A stretch of 64,000 nt of DNA from CAWUEZ02 sp963921355 (GTDB lineage Bacteria > Pseudomonadota > Alphaproteobacteria > Thalassobaculales > Thalassobaculaceae), in contig OZ001190.1 in assembly GCA_963921355.3 (NCBI GenBank), positions 930,001 through 994,000 of the forward strand, read 5' to 3'. Position 1 is the stretch's first letter; each line of letters begins with the position of its first letter. Below are positions 63,557 through 64,000 of this stretch, piece by piece. A program made the position numbers and the translations under genes. The notes under the pieces were generated by a model. It saw nothing but the letters and a program-made list of their open reading frames with translations. It did not search any database and was not told where the DNA came from.

Positions 63557-64000
63557 ATGAACGCCCACCTCACAGAAACCCGGCGGGTTGAGGGTTTTGC
63601 CCCGGCCAAGATCAACCTGGCGCTGCACGTCACCGGGCGTCGGGCCGATGGCTACCATGAGCTGGATATGCTGGTCGGCTTTGCCGATATCGGCGATTCG
63701 GTGCGCTGGACCGTCGGCGGCGACAGCTGCCGACTGTCGGTGGAAGGGACGCAGAACAGGCACGACGATGTTCCGGTGTCGACCGCGAACCTGGCCTGGC
63801 GCGCGCTGGCCCTGGCGGGATTGCGCGGGAAGGCCCCGCTCAGTGGGACGTTGACGGTGCGTAAGGCCCTGCCGGCGGGAGCCGGGCTCGGGGGCGGCTC
63901 CAGCGATGCGGCAGCGGTCCTTCGCGCGGTTCTCGGCGAAACCGTCCGCCAGGACCTGATCGCGGATCCTGGGGTTCTGGCCCTGGGAGCAGACGTCCCT
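63557..64000 (+). CDS. ispE: 4-diphosphocytidyl-2-C-methyl-D-erythritol kinase (3' partial)
   Basis: The first 148 codons of a GHMP kinase of the MEP isoprenoid pathway. The N-terminal FAPAKINLALHVTGRRADGY is the family signature. The ATP-binding P-loop LPAGAGLGGGSSDAAAVLRA is intact. It phosphorylates CDP-methylerythritol at the 2-hydroxyl. ATG 63557 starts 25 bases after the TPR gene. The gene runs off the right edge. Confidence 0.95.
   Translation, partial: MNAHLTETRRVEGFAPAKINLALHVTGRRADGYHELDMLVGFADIGDSVRWTVGGDSCRLSVEGTQNRHDDVPVSTANLAWRALALAGLRGKAPLSGTLTVRKALPAGAGLGGGSSDAAAVLRAVLGETVRQDLIADPGVLALGADVP

Overview
The window reads as ordinary chromosomal DNA of a high-GC alphaproteobacterium, most likely in or near Rhodospirillales. 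The evidence is the gene content (ATP-type PEP carboxykinase, a 1632-residue NAD-glutamate dehydrogenase, a CcrM-type methylase beside rnhB and a PA0069-type radical SAM gene, ftsK followed by lolA, ETF-QO/TPR/ispE), frequent GTG/TTG starts and 4-base gene overlaps, and dispersed palindromic repeats. No transposase, integrase, phage gene or CRISPR array was seen. This placement is inferred from gene content, not from a marker-gene tree.

Layout. 1-12.3 kb: the end of a flavoprotein dehydrogenase, a lipoprotein hydrolase, a small zinc-finger protein, a YHS protein, polA, an agmatinase-like ureohydrolase, a frameshifted Hpt/receiver protein, pckA, pgk and a methyltransferase. 12.3-12.6 kb: a repeat block. 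12.6-25.3 kb: eleven minus-strand genes with almost no gaps. These encode four glycosyltransferases, a histidine phosphatase, a polysaccharide deacetylase-like protein, a small membrane protein and a complete oligopeptide/Yej-type ABC importer. 25.5-29.2 kb, divergent: an unusual ABC exporter-like protein with degenerate ATPase motifs and a roughly 300-residue insertion, a stand-alone cyclic-nucleotide-binding protein and a small methyltransferase. 29.4-44.3 kb: an AraC regulator, xthA, FAH hydrolase, class I amidotransferase-like peptidase, fatty-acid hydroxylase, lolA, ftsK, glnK-amtB (amtB frameshifted), a UbiH-type hydroxylase, and a tight DUF971/Trm112/LON-domain/thioredoxin-TPR operon. 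44.4-54.6 kb: tRNA-Gly(GCC), NAD-GDH, an Atg22-like MFS protein, ccrM, rnhB, radical SAM and a frameshifted DUF4169 gene. 54.6-64 kb: a phosphotransferase and GT2 starting back to back, moaB, a lytic transglycosylase, family-4-like UDG, ETF-QO, a TPR lipoprotein and the start of ispE.

The most interesting region is 12.6-29.2 kb. Its glycosyltransferases, deacetylase, phosphatase, importer, pseudo-ATPase exporter-like protein and cNMP sensor look like a coordinated envelope-glycan system whose product is unknown. Its distinctive part is the ABC protein: Walker A lysine, Walker B aspartate and the LSGGQ signature are all altered, and a motif like the one after the Q-loop appears three times.

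Three separate genes (Hpt/receiver, amtB, DUF4169) are each broken by exactly one missing base while the rest of the reading frame is well conserved. That pattern suggests consensus errors in the sequence at least as strongly as real pseudogenes.
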